A DNA stretch of 64,000 bases from Dipetalonema caudispina (Eukaryota > Nematoda > Chromadorea > Rhabditida > Onchocercidae): assembly GCA_013365325.1 (NCBI GenBank), contig JABVXV010000008.1, forward strand, positions 558,001 to 622,000, given 5' to 3'. The translations under genes and the position numbers were made by a program. Each line of letters starts with the position of its first letter. The stretch's first letter is position 1. Below the pieces are notes generated by a model. That model worked only from the letters and a program-made list of their open reading frames with translations, searched no databases and was not told the origin of the DNA. Below, in pieces: positions 23,620 through 37,700 of the stretch.

Positions 23620-26600
23620 TTAAGATCCTGGGCTAATGTAGGAGTTCTCGGTACGTGCCATCAGGTATCTAGAAGCGCGAGGGTTGAATATCTTTTCGCC
23701 CCGATGTCCATACATGTGATATGCTAGCATGCTGCAAATTATTAAAAGATTAAGAAAACTACCAAGTAATTTCAAAAACAGCATTTCCAATTACATCGAA
23801 AAAAATTTTTCAGTCTTTTTTACAAATACGATTTTCCTTTTTTTCGAATATGAATATATGCAATCACCGCTTCGCCGTTACAAGCATTGTTTTAAACTAA
23901 AATAATTTGATGAGATGTTTGTAGATAGTTTGCTGAAAAAGACAATTTGTACTCATCGCAAAATAAATTGAAATTTTACCGACTGTTTGGATAACTTTTC
24001 GAGCAGTATTGACAAATGTATGGATTGAGACGCACATCAGAATACACTTTTAAAGGATGCTTTGGTTCAAATCCTTTCTCGATGAATTCTGGAATGGGGA
24101 AATCACTTTCTGGAATAGGTGGAGCAGATTTTGTAGCAATAGGCGCCGTTGCAATAACAGTTCCTTCATCCTCATCACCTGGATGTTTATGATACAACAA
24201 ATCAGTATAAGAATGGAATGTTCTGCCACACTCACACTTGTAGCCTTTCAAATCTGCAACAATAAAGCTGAAATCGGCGGATTCAAATAAAGAATCAAAA
24301 GATTCTGAGAAAAATACGGCAAGAGATTTCTCTGACATAATTCCTACTTTTCTGACCATTCTTCCATTTCAAATTAAGAAGGAAAATCATTTCGACTCAA
24401 GTTTTTCCCTACTGTTTTGCTTCCTCCTTCAGCATTTTTTTTAGTTTGGAAAAGAAGTGTACTCCGACGAATAGCAAATAAAATATTTACCGGTGTGCTG
24501 TTTGGCGTGGTACTCCAATTCACACATATAATGAAACGATTCCGAACAACGATTGCACTTGTAAGGCTGAAATGGTAGTAACTCAAAATGTATCACAGAT
24601 TCAAAATTACAAAAATTTCCAAACAAATTATGGAAAACTTTTTATTCGGAAAAATAACAAACCTCATCAATATTGTGTACTCGTTCATGAGCCCGCAAAG
24701 TTGTCAGATAGTTATAAGTAAGTCCACAAAAACGACATTTGTAGAAAATGAAATCGCTTTCGCCCTTTTGTGTATTTCTCACAGGGTTCTCGTCTGTCGG
24801 TACTGCTGACGATGATATGCTCATTAAAGGTGGCAGTTCTGAAACCTGTCGTTCCAAATTTTTTGAAAAGGTTGAAAAATCCTTAGTTTCGTCCTGCTCA
24901 TGAATAGATTTCTCGATGAAATGTTGTCCAGATTCTTTTTCTTCAATTCCAGTATCAACATGTTTTGTTTGTTTTAGTGCTGATGGGATGATGGCGTGGA
25001 CTGATGCATTTGGAGAAATTGCCGAAGTTGGATGTACGAAAAGCTCTGAAGGAGTATCCGTTTGCAATTCCTGGAAATGAAACTTCAGAGTTGAACGTCT
25101 TCCAACTTCGAAAGTTTTCGGATATTATGTATTCAAGAACAAATAAATAAATGTCCCGCCAATAGTACAGTCACACAACAGTAATTCCCCAACAACTCAT
25201 TCAAATGTTTTAAAAAATCTAAAAAAAGATACCAACAGTGTTGTCTTAGTCGTTAACGTCGATACTGCCGATGGTAAAATAATCCCACCAAGCTCAACAT
25301 TTGTACTTATTTTAGATTGGTAGTTTGATATTATTCCCCGAAACAGAATAGTTAAATCCTTGAATGTTGTCTAACTTTACAATTTTTAAATGACTCACTA
25401 GAAATGTTTAATGATCTTAAAAAAAAGTAGAAAAATGAAAATGAGCAACAAATGTGAGGATTAATGTCTGGTAAAACTGATGAACTACTTTCAATAATTC
25501 CAAGTTTCGTAAGTTACATACTAGAGCTCTTCTGAAATGTATCAGTATAATTACAGAAAACCAACACTGAAAAATGTACGATAAAAAGTCAGGATAAAAT
25601 CAATAAAAGTAACATACAGCCATCAATTTTAATTCTTAATTCAATCCGAAAAAAAAAAAAAAAAAAGAATACTAAGACCGATGCAGCTGTGAACGGAAGG
25701 AAATTATCTCTAACAATAAATACGCATTTCAAAAAATGATCTTACTTTTACTTAAATGGCTGCAACAAATGAAGTACATAAGCAGTAGTCCGTAGAAAAT
25801 GTATCATTTCCCTCATATGTAAGCATATTAGTGTGTATCTCATTAAATGGCGATTCTGCCGATCTTTGTAACATTCCAGTTATTGAAATTCCAGAAAGTA
25901 ATATATTTACATGATGTGCTTCAAAGAAACAAAGCTTATATTTTATTAAGACATTTCTCATGTAGTACCAAAGTCCCCTAAAAATATGGTTTTTTTTTTT
26001 TTTTTTTTTAAGAAACTTTATCGCTGATAACGCAAAATCAAACAACGGCAAGTCCAGGCCATTAAAGTGACATATCTCTTTCAGAAATTAAAATTATATC
26101 CTTTATAAGTTTCCCTTGAAACAATACATTTTTCTCATATGTAAACGAGACAGAGAATCCAAAAAGAAAACTTTCATAGTATTAACTTCCAAAAAGATGA
26201 CATACACAGGTAATAACGACAGCTGTCAATATATTGCTTAAGTATTCAAGTGCTTAGAAATACGAGGAATAATAACTTGTAGGAACGGTAACTTTGATTG
26301 TATGTATCAGATGGTTTGTACTTTCAGTTTATAAAGCTTTGTATTCGTACAATCATCCTTCACTTTTACTTCTACCTCTTGCATTTTAAGCTTTTCGTTT
26401 CTTAATTTTGTTGAATTCAGCTTTGTAATTCCGAACTTTTCTAATTTTGCCTTATGAATTCAATAAGCAAATTTCAAAAAAAGGGAACAAAGAAAAGCGC
26501 ACATAGCAACAGTTCAGATGCAGTAATAAAAGCAAAAGTAGCTTGCAAAAAGTAACAAAAGAAGACCGAACTAGAAGTATATGCATATAATCTCCAGTTA

Positions 26601-27562
26601 ATTGTTTGCTGTCGATTCCTTTCCTTTCAATTCAACTTGTACAGTTATTTCGGCTACTTGCTAAAAAAAAAGCGAACAACTTTAGACTATATCTTCAATT
26701 ATTATACAAAAATGCCCTACACTAAATTAAAAATTGATTGAAATGAAGAAGATAAAATGAATGTAATTGTATGAAAAAAGAAGTACTAAGAAAGCACATC
26801 AGAATAAAAGGAAGACTTCATTTTATTGTTAACAACCCAAACTATTTTGAACTGTAAGAATTAAGCTAGGATTGACCTACTTTCACCTGTAATATTTATT
26901 AATTGATTGGGTAAAAAGTTCAACAATTGGGACAGAGAAGATTATATGTATATGAAAGTGAATGAAAAACCATTGAATACACCGGACATGTATGTATATC
27001 AGAAGGGACTATACAAGGGAAAGGAAGTAATTCCTCTTTGTCTTGCAACTTATATGCAAATTATTACATCTCTCTTTTGTAATTATTCAGTTCACAAAAG
27101 AGTTATAAATAGCAAAACTAACCGCGTCATCGCTATTAACTGTTGGAGTTGCAGAAGTTAAAGGAACAGTTGTAGGTGGCTGTAAGTATTTATTTTTTAG
27201 TACCAATTAATCTTTCAAATAAAAATTTACATTTTCAAACATCTTATTATTAACGTTATGTTTAGTATCTCTTGATGAATTATGAAATTATATGCTTTCA
27301 AACCAAAAATGGGGAAAAAACTACTACACCTGAGAAAATTATCGTCTGGAGAAAGAAAATGCACCCATTTTAAAGTTATACATCGATCAGCAGTCCAACT
27401 GGGTAATTTTACTGATTACATACCGATGACTTTTTCATTTTGTCTCTTGTTAAGTTCTATCACTCCTTTCTTCATCAGCGATAAATTCTACCCTTTGATT
27501 TAATAAGCAAATGAACCGATAGATACCTGTTGTTCGGGAGATTGTACCACTGCTTCATCCAT
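23620..27562 (-). CDS. C2H2-type zinc-finger protein
   Basis: Six exons: 27527-27562, 27123-27179, 24663-25070, 24491-24566, 23980-24253, 23620-23731. All phases agree and the product is about 320 residues. The start MDEAVVQSPEQQ and the next 150 residues are Ser/Thr/Pro- and acid-rich, without a domain I know. Zinc fingers follow: CRFCGLTYNYLTTLRAHERVH, CNRCSESFHYMCELEYHAKQH, an atypical CECGRTFHSYTDLLYHKH and, across the last intron, CQYCSKSYPNSRMLAYHMYGH. A nuclear nucleic-acid-binding role is likely from the fingers; the target is unknown. The two small first exons are supported by phase and by splice sites (CAG|GTATCT, TTACAG) but not by homology. A 2-kb intron at 25071-27122 could hide more exons. 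Confidence 0.72.
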
Positions 27563-28734
27563 TGATCAATACTGCGGATGTATCTAAAGCTTGCATAAAA
27601 GATAACAATGATCCCAGCAAAATGATTTTTACAAACCAGTAGCAAAGCAGTGGCAGCTGCTAGATTGTGTTACAACATTTCAGAATGTATATAGCACTTC
27701 TTACACTACCTCTTCGTCTACCAAACTAATAAACTCATCATCATTGATATTGCCGAGTATTACTGATTGTGTTTACTGATTAAACTCAAACATGTGACTG
27801 ATATCGGTGTTTATTCTTGAGTGAAAGGAGTTGAGTAGATCACCTATATTCCTTCATCTCTTGAGATTGGAATGGTTAAGAAAAGTTAGTTTGAAGTTTT
27901 TCAAGCATGAACGATAAGATGTGAATTCGAATTCCTTCAGCTCCTTTTTGTAACAACCCATTGATTCTACTAAGAATGTAACGAACAGAATAATGCAGTG
28001 TGTATATCTAATTTAATGCAAAAATGTAACACAATGGACAAGTAAAGATGAAATAAAGAATAAATCATTAGGTTGTCAGCTAAAGCAAAATTGCTCCTAA
28101 GTTCGATAACATTATCCAGTTATAATAAACATTCATTCCTGAAAGACTCTTATATTTATAAAGCCAGCAGACGGGAATTGCACTACCACATCCTTGCAGT
28201 GTGTAGTTATGAATAGCTAATTCTTCTTATAACAGAAACAGAGGCCTCTCAATGTGTTGTGCTACACAGTAGGAACATCAAGATAGCAGCTATTAATAGC
28301 AATAATTAAAAGGAATATCATAACCATAAACGTGTTGCACTCGCATTTTTTTGAGAAAACCTTGATAAAGGTAACAACACGTACTTCCACAGCAGAATGT
28401 TTATAAGTGTTTATGAGTTTATTTTGAACTCAAAAGTAGCACGAATGTGTTTTCTTTGTAATACTTTAGAAAAAAATTGATTCTTCACTGCATCTCAAGT
28501 ATATATAAATAACGGCAGCAGTGAACAACGCAGAGCAATATATTTATAAAAAAAAAAAAAAAAAAAGAAAAACAAACAAAAGCACTGTAAAGAATATTTA
28601 CAAGGGAATGAAAAATTTTCAGGTACTTATAATAACTACATGTTAAACAGTATATATTCATATTATGTAAACAAAATTTTAATTATTAAGCATTCTCATA
28701 CTCATATTTACCTTTGTACACAATAAACACAGCT
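27563..28734. other. intergenic interval between condensin D2 end and zinc-finger start
   Basis: About 1.2 kb. It should contain the zinc-finger gene promoter and the condensin gene 3' UTR. There is a poly-A tract near 28550. No exon is seen. Confidence 0.5.
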
Positions 28735-31700
28735 TCAGCGAACTTTCTTCAATTTTAATGGTGCTTTGCACTTCTTCTGAAAAAAAAAAGATATTAGTTT
28801 ATTTAAAAATAGAAAAGTTTGATTAACAAATAAGAAACACAAACATAATCAGACTGTTATATGCGGAACAACTGAAAAAAAAAAATGATAAAACCCTTCT
28901 GTTATTAAAACCTTCTTCTTTTGAAAAAAAATTTCTGAAAAAACCTTTAAATGGCTTGAAGCTGCACTAAATTACATGTTCAACGAAAAAGCGTCCTGAA
29001 TACAACCTTTTGTACAAAACACATTGAATCATCGATGAATACTGTTTTACAAGTATAACCAACTGATTTAAAAATAAAATATGAGCTTACTCTATGAATC
29101 AATCCTCGATTAGCAATTCCCTCATGTTCTTGTTTATCATGGTGCATTTTAGTAAGCGAATCCAAAAAATCATCCACCTCTCCCTGCAAGTTGATTTTTT
29201 CTATCGGTAAGTGAAGAGTTAACAAAACGAGGATCTAAAAACATAGTTTATAAAAATATAAAAGCAAGAGGGACAATTTTCAAACCTTAAGTTCTGTATT
29301 TCGCACGGAATACTTTTTGAAATGAAGGACAGCAGATTGCAAATTCGTAAAAACACATTCTAAAGCCAACAAATTTGCATAAGCTGGTAGCGATTCAGCC
29401 ATAAAACGAAATGATTTTTCACTTAGTGGAAGGCATGAAATACAATGTGATAAACACTCTGCCAACCGTGTGTCAAACAGTCCATCTCTATAAAAAATTA
29501 AGGTAAGTCAAATCAATTCACAATAGAATTAACGTCAAATCAATTCACAATAGAAACCTTGAACTACAAAGTATCTAAAGTTGAAAGAAAAAAATTTTTT
29601 TTTTACTTGTTAATGACTCCCTGCATACGCTGTATTAGTTTTTCCAGTAGACTATCAGCTTGCTTATCCTTTTTGATAAATGCCAATAACAATCTGAAAA
29701 CACAAAATTAGCACACATAAAACAATTGACATAATCTAGAAAGTTGAAAACTCCGTAAAAATATTACAGAAAGTGGATGGATGTGTAGCTTGCAGATGCA
29801 TTTAAATGATAAATTTTCTATAAGGTTGAAGCTCAGATTCTCCACAATTCAATTTTATATTCTTTGAAATGAAAATTAATCAACAATTTACTTCATGATT
29901 TTTGTAAAATCATCGATAGTTACTGATTCACTAGATGAAAGACGTGAGATCATATCAGGCATCAAATTATAAAGAATGTTCCCCTGAAATGAGTTAATTT
30001 AAAATCGTATCCAATTGCGATAATTTTTACCAATACGGTTCTAGTTTCTTCATAGATTAAACCAATAAACTTCTAATTTTTCAGAGAGTTTACTTGAGAA
30101 GGGGTATGAATGAATGAAGGCCTCATTTTTCCCTCCTGCTGGCTACTCGCTAATGCATGTCACGACGCACCGAAATGTGGAGTTAAGTCACCATTTAAGA
30201 AGTGATGTCTCTTGTCAAATGAAACAAAACGATACAAAATTATTTTCTACAGTAATTTGGAAAAAAAGGATTCGAAACAAGATAATAATTATCAAATTAA
30301 ACCTTCTTTGCAAGTTCCGAAAAGAAAAATTTTGCGAGCTGTCCGACGTTAACATTTTCATCGTTAACACATTGTGCTAGATCGGCAATAGTTCCGCGTA
30401 CTTTCACCATATCGTTCAACATAAGATAAGATAGCACAATAATGGAAGTCTGTCGCACATAATCATCTTTATCATTTATTCTAAGATCGAATATATATTA
30501 TTGGCAAAGAACCGGATATCGGTAATGTTTTAAAGTCATATATAAATGCTACCGAAATGTCCCGAGCTATGAAGGAAAAGTTTCCTTGAGACATAAAATG
30601 ACCAACCCATGATAGAGATGCTCACTATATTTCTCGATCACATTCGGGAAACGAAAACATAAATCACCGATTGCAATCATCAAATTGCTACGGCATTCTG
30701 AACTTGGTGAATTTTTGAAATACTCCAGAAATAATGGCATAAAACGCACACACGTTTTCATACTGTAATGGGAATTATAGCGTTAAAAAAAAAAAACTTT
30801 TTTGATAAATCCGACTTATCATGTTCTAATAGCTTCTTTAAACCAATCGTCCCTTACGCATTAGCACTGTAATTATTTAAAAAGATCATCGTGAAGGGCT
30901 ATAGACACAAGATTAGGTTGCATTTGCAACAAACCTCAGAAGCATGAATTTTGATAATGCCAATATTGCAGTTGAACGAAGTTTTTCTGAACATGTATTT
31001 TTCTTCGATTTCACAACCGCAACTAAAAATTTACTTAAACGATGCAATAATGTTCCCTTACGTGACACAGCATTTTCACACATCCGCTGTGCACGCTCCA
31101 AAATGCGCTCTTCTTCCGACATTCCTGAAAAGAAAGAAAAAGTGTTTCACCTCAAAATTAAGACCAAAGTATAACGTCAAAGATGTGATATCACTTAAGT
31201 GTAAAATACGTCACATAAAACTAATTAGAATAATATTCTATAAAGATAAGTGTTAATATCCATAGGCTTGTCTGTCAATTTTTAAAATTGATATAAGAGT
31301 TAAGAGTGGTAAAGCACAAACCTGTTAAGCCTAAACGATCGCCTTCTTCTTGTTCATTGACTTCAAAAAACCCACGCCTTTCAACTGATTCAGCTTCCAA
31401 TATTGAAAGTACCCTGCTCGTTGAAAATTCTTCAACACAATTTGCTTTCTCCAATTTATTATGCTCGATGTCATTTAGAGTTGATCGAATATCGTGTAAA
31501 ATTTCATTTTTCCGTTTCATCTCGGCCACGAATGACACATCAGTGTGGACTAATGTCTTCAAAGCGATCTCAAAATCCTTCTGTCATTACTGTGTTGATA
31601 TTATCAAAACGGTCTATTTATTTGTTTTTCGCTTATATTTCTGAATCATTCTATTACCATTTTAAATCTGTCTGAAATTCTAATTACCTGTCCAGCAAAG

Positions 31701-34700
31701 GCACAAACTCGCTCTGCCACTGTTTCCCAAGCTAAAAAGGATTGCTCCTTTTCTTTATCCAATAATTCCAATACATCCTTTTTCATCATTGACAGATTCT
31801 CATCACCAACAAGACCAACATTCTGTGACCCGACTAATTCTTCATCTTCAGTTTCACTACAATCTTGTAACCACTCTTTTCCCATTGCCAGCAGATCTCC
31901 AAACTCATCAACATCTGCACTGTTCGGAGGATTTCTAAACATCAAACTATATTTTTGAAAATTAACAAAGCAAATAGATAATTTCCCTTCAAGAAAAGGA
32001 GAAAAAGGAAAAGAAAAAACGAACTCAAAGTTAATTGTTTCAATTTGTTCAACTTCTCGTTTCTTCAAGAAAAAGTACGCGAGGGACCGTTTTGCTTCAT
32101 GCATTAATCCACTAGCAATAAGTCGACAACAAAGAGATGGCCTCGCAGCTACATAAAATATTGTGTTCACTGCTTTTTGCATCATACTTAACCAATTGTA
32201 TGATGTATTTGCTACATCTGAAAGATTCATACCATAAATTAGCAAACTGCATTGTAGCAAACCTCAACTAATTATAATCCAATAGAATTAGTTAACCATA
32301 ACTTTTAAAACTATAAAACTTAAAAGGCAAAGTGTGAGAGAGCAACTGCATTCTACGAATTTCAAAAATGAAAGAGGCTTACTTTGTACTAATACAGCGT
32401 GCACACACTGAAGGATGCGGTGCGTTTCAGGGAGACGAAACGGTGGTTCATAAATAGTACCCGCATCTTTAATGTTCGGTGTACTTCCCAACATTGAGAT
32501 TGCATTAAAAAATTCGGCTGCTAATGCGCCGTCATCATTATCGAAAAAACCCTCACGTTGAGTTAATTCAATAAAGAAATTCAATCTTTCTCGCATGAAT
32601 TCTTTGTTAGCTCTAAAAAGTTTAACCAAAAGATATCTTCCAATCAATGACCGATAAAGCAATGAAGTTCTCCATCCAGTCTTTAAAAAAGAAAAAATTT
32701 CAACAACGAAATACCTGCATATGATAGAGAAGAGACGCAAAGCTGCAATGCGAGATGCACCTTGAGTTTCAAAGACCACTGCGGAGAGTACGTCAAGCAA
32801 ATCAATATCCCAGCGGTTTTCCCGAGCCATCAAGCAAAGCACCTATGTGATGTAAACAGTACGACTGTTAATTACTTTGAAACCAAAAAAGAAGTTAAAA
32901 ATGATCATATTTTCCCAAAGCACTTAATAGAAACATATTTCATAATAGTCCTACCTCCTCAACGGACACTCTTTCTTCTTCGCCGATACCAAGAACTATT
33001 TTGATGAGATTTTCGGCACTTTTCCGTGCACTTACATCACGATCTCTGCATAAAAAGATTTTTAGATAAGGTTGAACAAGAAATATTTCTAAAAATTTTC
33101 ATTTCTGTCTTCTGCAATGTTAAGAAGGAAATAGCATTGAGGGCTAAAAGTAACCAGTCACATTCATATTAATTACATAATTACTGTTTCACCCATACTT
33201 ATTAACTCAGGTGGTGATTTCTGGGTTTTTCCTTAAGAAGCAATAAAAGGTAAAAATTTAATGTGAGCCTTTTTTTTAGTTCGGTTTTATATTGTTTTCC
33301 TGTTTTGTTCTGTCATAAATTGCACATAAGCATAATTAAAAATAATTAAATAAAAGACTTTGAGGGTTTCGAGTGAATGAAAGAACAAAAAAATAGATTT
33401 CTTCAGAATAAATGATTTTCCCAATTTCCAAAACGGGTAGGATGAATAACTGCAAAGTATGAAAACGAACTTGTTCGCAGAGATGAATAAATCTCGAGCA
33501 GCATTTATGATAATTTCTTTAACTGCATTGTCTCGCCTCCAGACCACCTTGAACAGTTCACGAACACCTCTTTCCGAGCCACGAATTCCAAACTTATTAG
33601 CTTCCACAATAAAATGAATAATCTCTGTTAATTCATTAGCTTGTCCATACGTTACCGATCGTAATGCTAGTTTTATGCAATTTTCAATTTCCAGTGAAAA
33701 CATTATAGCATTCTAAAAGTAGGATATCATTTTGAATAGGCATGCTAGAATTATGTGCATGATTTGGTTATCCTTGATGAAACACTTCAACCCCACTAAT
33801 ATAAAACATTCGTAACCATACCATCCATATTTTCGGGTGTAAAAAAACCTTTCGTACTTACTTCATGCAGTTTGATTTTATTATCCAGTTCCTCCATCGT
33901 TTTCTGATAATCCCCAATGCGGTCTTCCAGCTCCAACATTTCTTCATCATCGGCTAACTGCATCTTTTTATGCTCATCTAAGCAGTGAGTTAATTAATGG
34001 ATGGTAGCAAGGAACCGTTGCGGTCAGCGCCATTATTCAGAAAATATTATTTAGAAAAGAGCACATCATTTAGGAAAAAAGTAATTAATATATCAAAAAA
34101 CCATACCAAAATAATACACCTGCAGTGATTCATAACATTCCCGAATGATTTCATCGGCTGATCCATTCCTAAAGTCAGAAGAGAATAAAACAATTTCCAA
34201 CTTTTCAGCAATAAAAACGAAATGTCTTTCTTGCAATGTAATTGTTTGAATACAGCAATCTAATATGCAAATTTCACATTAAACAAAACAGCGGAAAAAC
34301 ACAAGCCTGTTAACAGTAGGAAATCTGCCATCGAGAGCTGCTCGAACAAGTACTTCAATAGCAGCACGGCATGTTCCACGATTTTCAAGAGCATGCACAA
34401 TTTTAGTAATCAGTCTGGAAAAAATCAAAAAAGTAATAGGATAATTGTATCTGGATTTCCGAAGAATAATTGTCAAATCTTTCTAAGAATTCATCGATAT
34501 AAAAAGTAAAGCGTACTCTTCGAGCGTGACATCATCATCAATGATGCATTCGTCGACCGTGGTTGTGCCGATGCCATTTGTTTCACTGACCTCAGTATAA
34601 ATATTCTCTACATCTCCTGTAAAACTTTCTGCTTATTTAATAGTAATTTGTTTAAAATGGCACATGTTATGTGAAATAAAACATTAAGGTCATTATGTAA

Positions 34701-37700
34701 TCAACATTAAATAAAAGATACCACCAGCATTTTCATTTCCATTTTGATCATTAGCACTGCCCACACTTTCTTCTTCACTAGCCTCCGCACTCCGTTTGTT
34801 TAGTCTTTGTTTTACTGATTTTGTAATCCACTGAATCAAATTTTCCTTCATAGATGCCCACTCAACACAGGCTTTTCTGATTCCTTCCTTCTCTGCAATC
34901 AGAATATAATTCCGGTTTAGAAAAAGATTTAAGCAATATGAATTATCCGAAGGGCGAGAAAGGGATGAATTAAAAGCAGAAGGCAGCTGACTTTAAATCT
35001 GTTTCGTGTAGTAAATGTTAGGAAAATGACCTGGATATAGTCCTTCATCATCAAAAGGCACAATATAATTCCCACTGACAAAGATCCATATTTCTATTCA
35101 ATTTATTAATAAAGAAATTCATGGACTAACTCGATATATGTTATAGTTTACATTCTCTCGCAAAATTTCTCCACCAGTAAAAAAGATAAATAACTTTTCT
35201 TAAATTTTCAACTTCTCCTACCTGGATTGGTACTCTTCAGTTCAAGTCGTTCCGCCTCAAGACGGCTGATGGCATCCGCCAGATCATCAGCATTCAACTG
35301 CAAAAAATTTTCATGCACTGCATTCAAAACAAAAATTTTAACTGCTTCCAAGAGATAAAATGTATCATAATTTACTGTAACAGTCGTTGCTACGATTATG
35401 CAAATTTTCTAAAAAGAAAAATAAATTGTAACTTACAGAGGCTCCAAATGGATTGTATTCCAAAATGGCACTTAAAAATGTAGCGGCATTCCGCCGAACT
35501 GATACCGACTTGTCTATCAAACGGCCACCAGCATCGCGAATGAGACCACCACTTATAAAAACTATCGGTATTTGTGAAGCACGAGCCAATCGTGTCCACA
35601 ATTGCAACGTACGAGAACGTACTACTGCATTTACATCAACCGTATGATCCTTTAATTGATTTGAATCAATAAGAATAATACAAAAGGGAATGAGAAAATC
35701 TTAAAATTCACAATTCTGAAAAACAGTGAAAAAAAAAGGAGGAAGATATTTTTATTCCATAACGTAGTGAAGATATTTTAGGCACAGATTTAAACCTGTA
35801 AGTGAAGGAGAAGGCGATCGCGTGAACGTCGAAAATTGCCCTCTGGTAAATTTCCCTTATATACGACCATAACGATTTCGACAAAGGCAGTAAGAACGGC
35901 ACAACGAAGAGTAGCTGGCTAAAAAAATACCGTGCTTTATAACCCACTATCTCTCTGTTAAAAAGAAGATATTTAATTTTGTTAAAAACAATATATTAAA
36001 AACAAAACAAAAAGCAAAAGAGAGTTACGTCATCCGATAAAAATGGGACAATATTGACGATATGCTTATTCAACAAATATGGCTTCTTCTCGGCTAGTGA
36101 AACAATGAACAAAGCGAATGGTCGAGCTGACACATCACTACGAGCAAAATCGCTTTTCGACAAACGACCTAAACAATATATTTCAAATATGAAAATGAAA
36201 CAATCTTCCCAACACATTAGAATTTAGAAAGTGACAATGACTAACTGTGAACGATTACATTATCATTACCATGACCAGTGCTAATTTGAATTCTGTGATT
36301 AGAAAATATGCTAAATCCCCAGTATATTTTTTTGAGAAGCCTGAAGAATACACTACTTTAAAAACATATAACTTTCATGTATCATAATTAACGCAAAATA
36401 ATGCAAAGACTTAAATATTATTTGAAATATAACAGCTCTTTAGGAAAAAAAAATATATAAACTTAAAAATTTATAAAACTCGACTTACTAAGTGCGGACA
36501 GCATTGACTGGAAAAGAGTGTCCATATCATCGTAATAAGAAACAGATTCGATAGCATCAACAAAAGGTGACTGCGTTAAGGAAGAAAGCGACAAATAATC
36601 GAGACGTTTCATCAAATTCACCAGTTTGGCACCAACTTCTAAAATAAAAAGCTATGAACTGAAATTTCGTTTACGAGGCAGTTCTGTAACTACAGGCTTC
36701 CATCAATACAAGAGTGGCAAGGTGTTCTTATTAAGACGAAAAAAAAAAAAGAAAACTCAGCTACATGGCAAAGTCGTTCTCTCTTGACTTTAAAATGAGA
36801 ATTTGAAAAATTACTTGTACTGAATGGAGCAAACAGAAATACTTACTAGCAACTTCACTGTAGTCAATACAAATGACTTTGAGGTAGCCAAATATTGCCT
36901 GTAACCAGTCACGTCCGCTAACTTTGCTGAGTTCCGGATTTTCGAGAAATTTGTAAGCCAGATCTTTTGAAATCCTCAAAAAATTGCAAAATTTTGGAAA
37001 TTTCATTTAAAAATTCAGCAGGAACAAAAAAATAATTCGAAATCTCAGAAACTTGCTGCATCACATTCAAACTCAAGAATACGTTCTTTAAAGTCACCCA
37101 AATGGATCAGTGATTTCAAAGAATTTTAATGTTAGTTACACTTTAACCGATTTACTCTTCATCATGTTAGAAGTACATAAGCAACCGCAATAAGCAATAA
37201 AAAACGAATCATAAGCTTGGTGATTACTTTAATAGTTCCGGCGGCACTATAGACGGTTGCCAGAGAAAACGAATAGCTGTGTTACGTCGTCGTCCCTGTG
37301 CATCAATACTATTCATTGAAAATGCACGGCGCAATAATTTCAAAGTATTGCCTCGATCGCATGTCCATTGGATCATATATTGATCGTCTGCCTTATCTGA
37401 CACTGCTTTACGGCCTTTCTTCGTGTTCGATGCTTCTGACTGCCTAAAACTCATTAGAAAAAAATGTGAATATAAATTCGTGATATTAGGATTTCGGACC
37501 CAAAATCTTAACACACAAGAAAAAAAAAACTGAATAACGAATTAATTGTAGAGCAATGATAAATGAATAGTGAAATGCGAAGTAGATTAAAGATATTCCA
37601 ACTTTTTCGTGACAATTATAATGATGATTCCTTGACACACAAATATAACCGCTACAACCTAAGAGAGTGAAAGTTCATATCTAAATAAGACTGTTTCAAA

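Noticed and set aside
32614..32714. Condensin exon 20 read straight through into exon 19, as the single long open frame suggests
   Set aside because: Removing an intron with donor AG|GTATTTCG and acceptor TTTTTAG restores the alignment with human CAP-D2 (ALRLFSIICR-ANKEFMRERL); the read-through adds about 33 unrelated residues.
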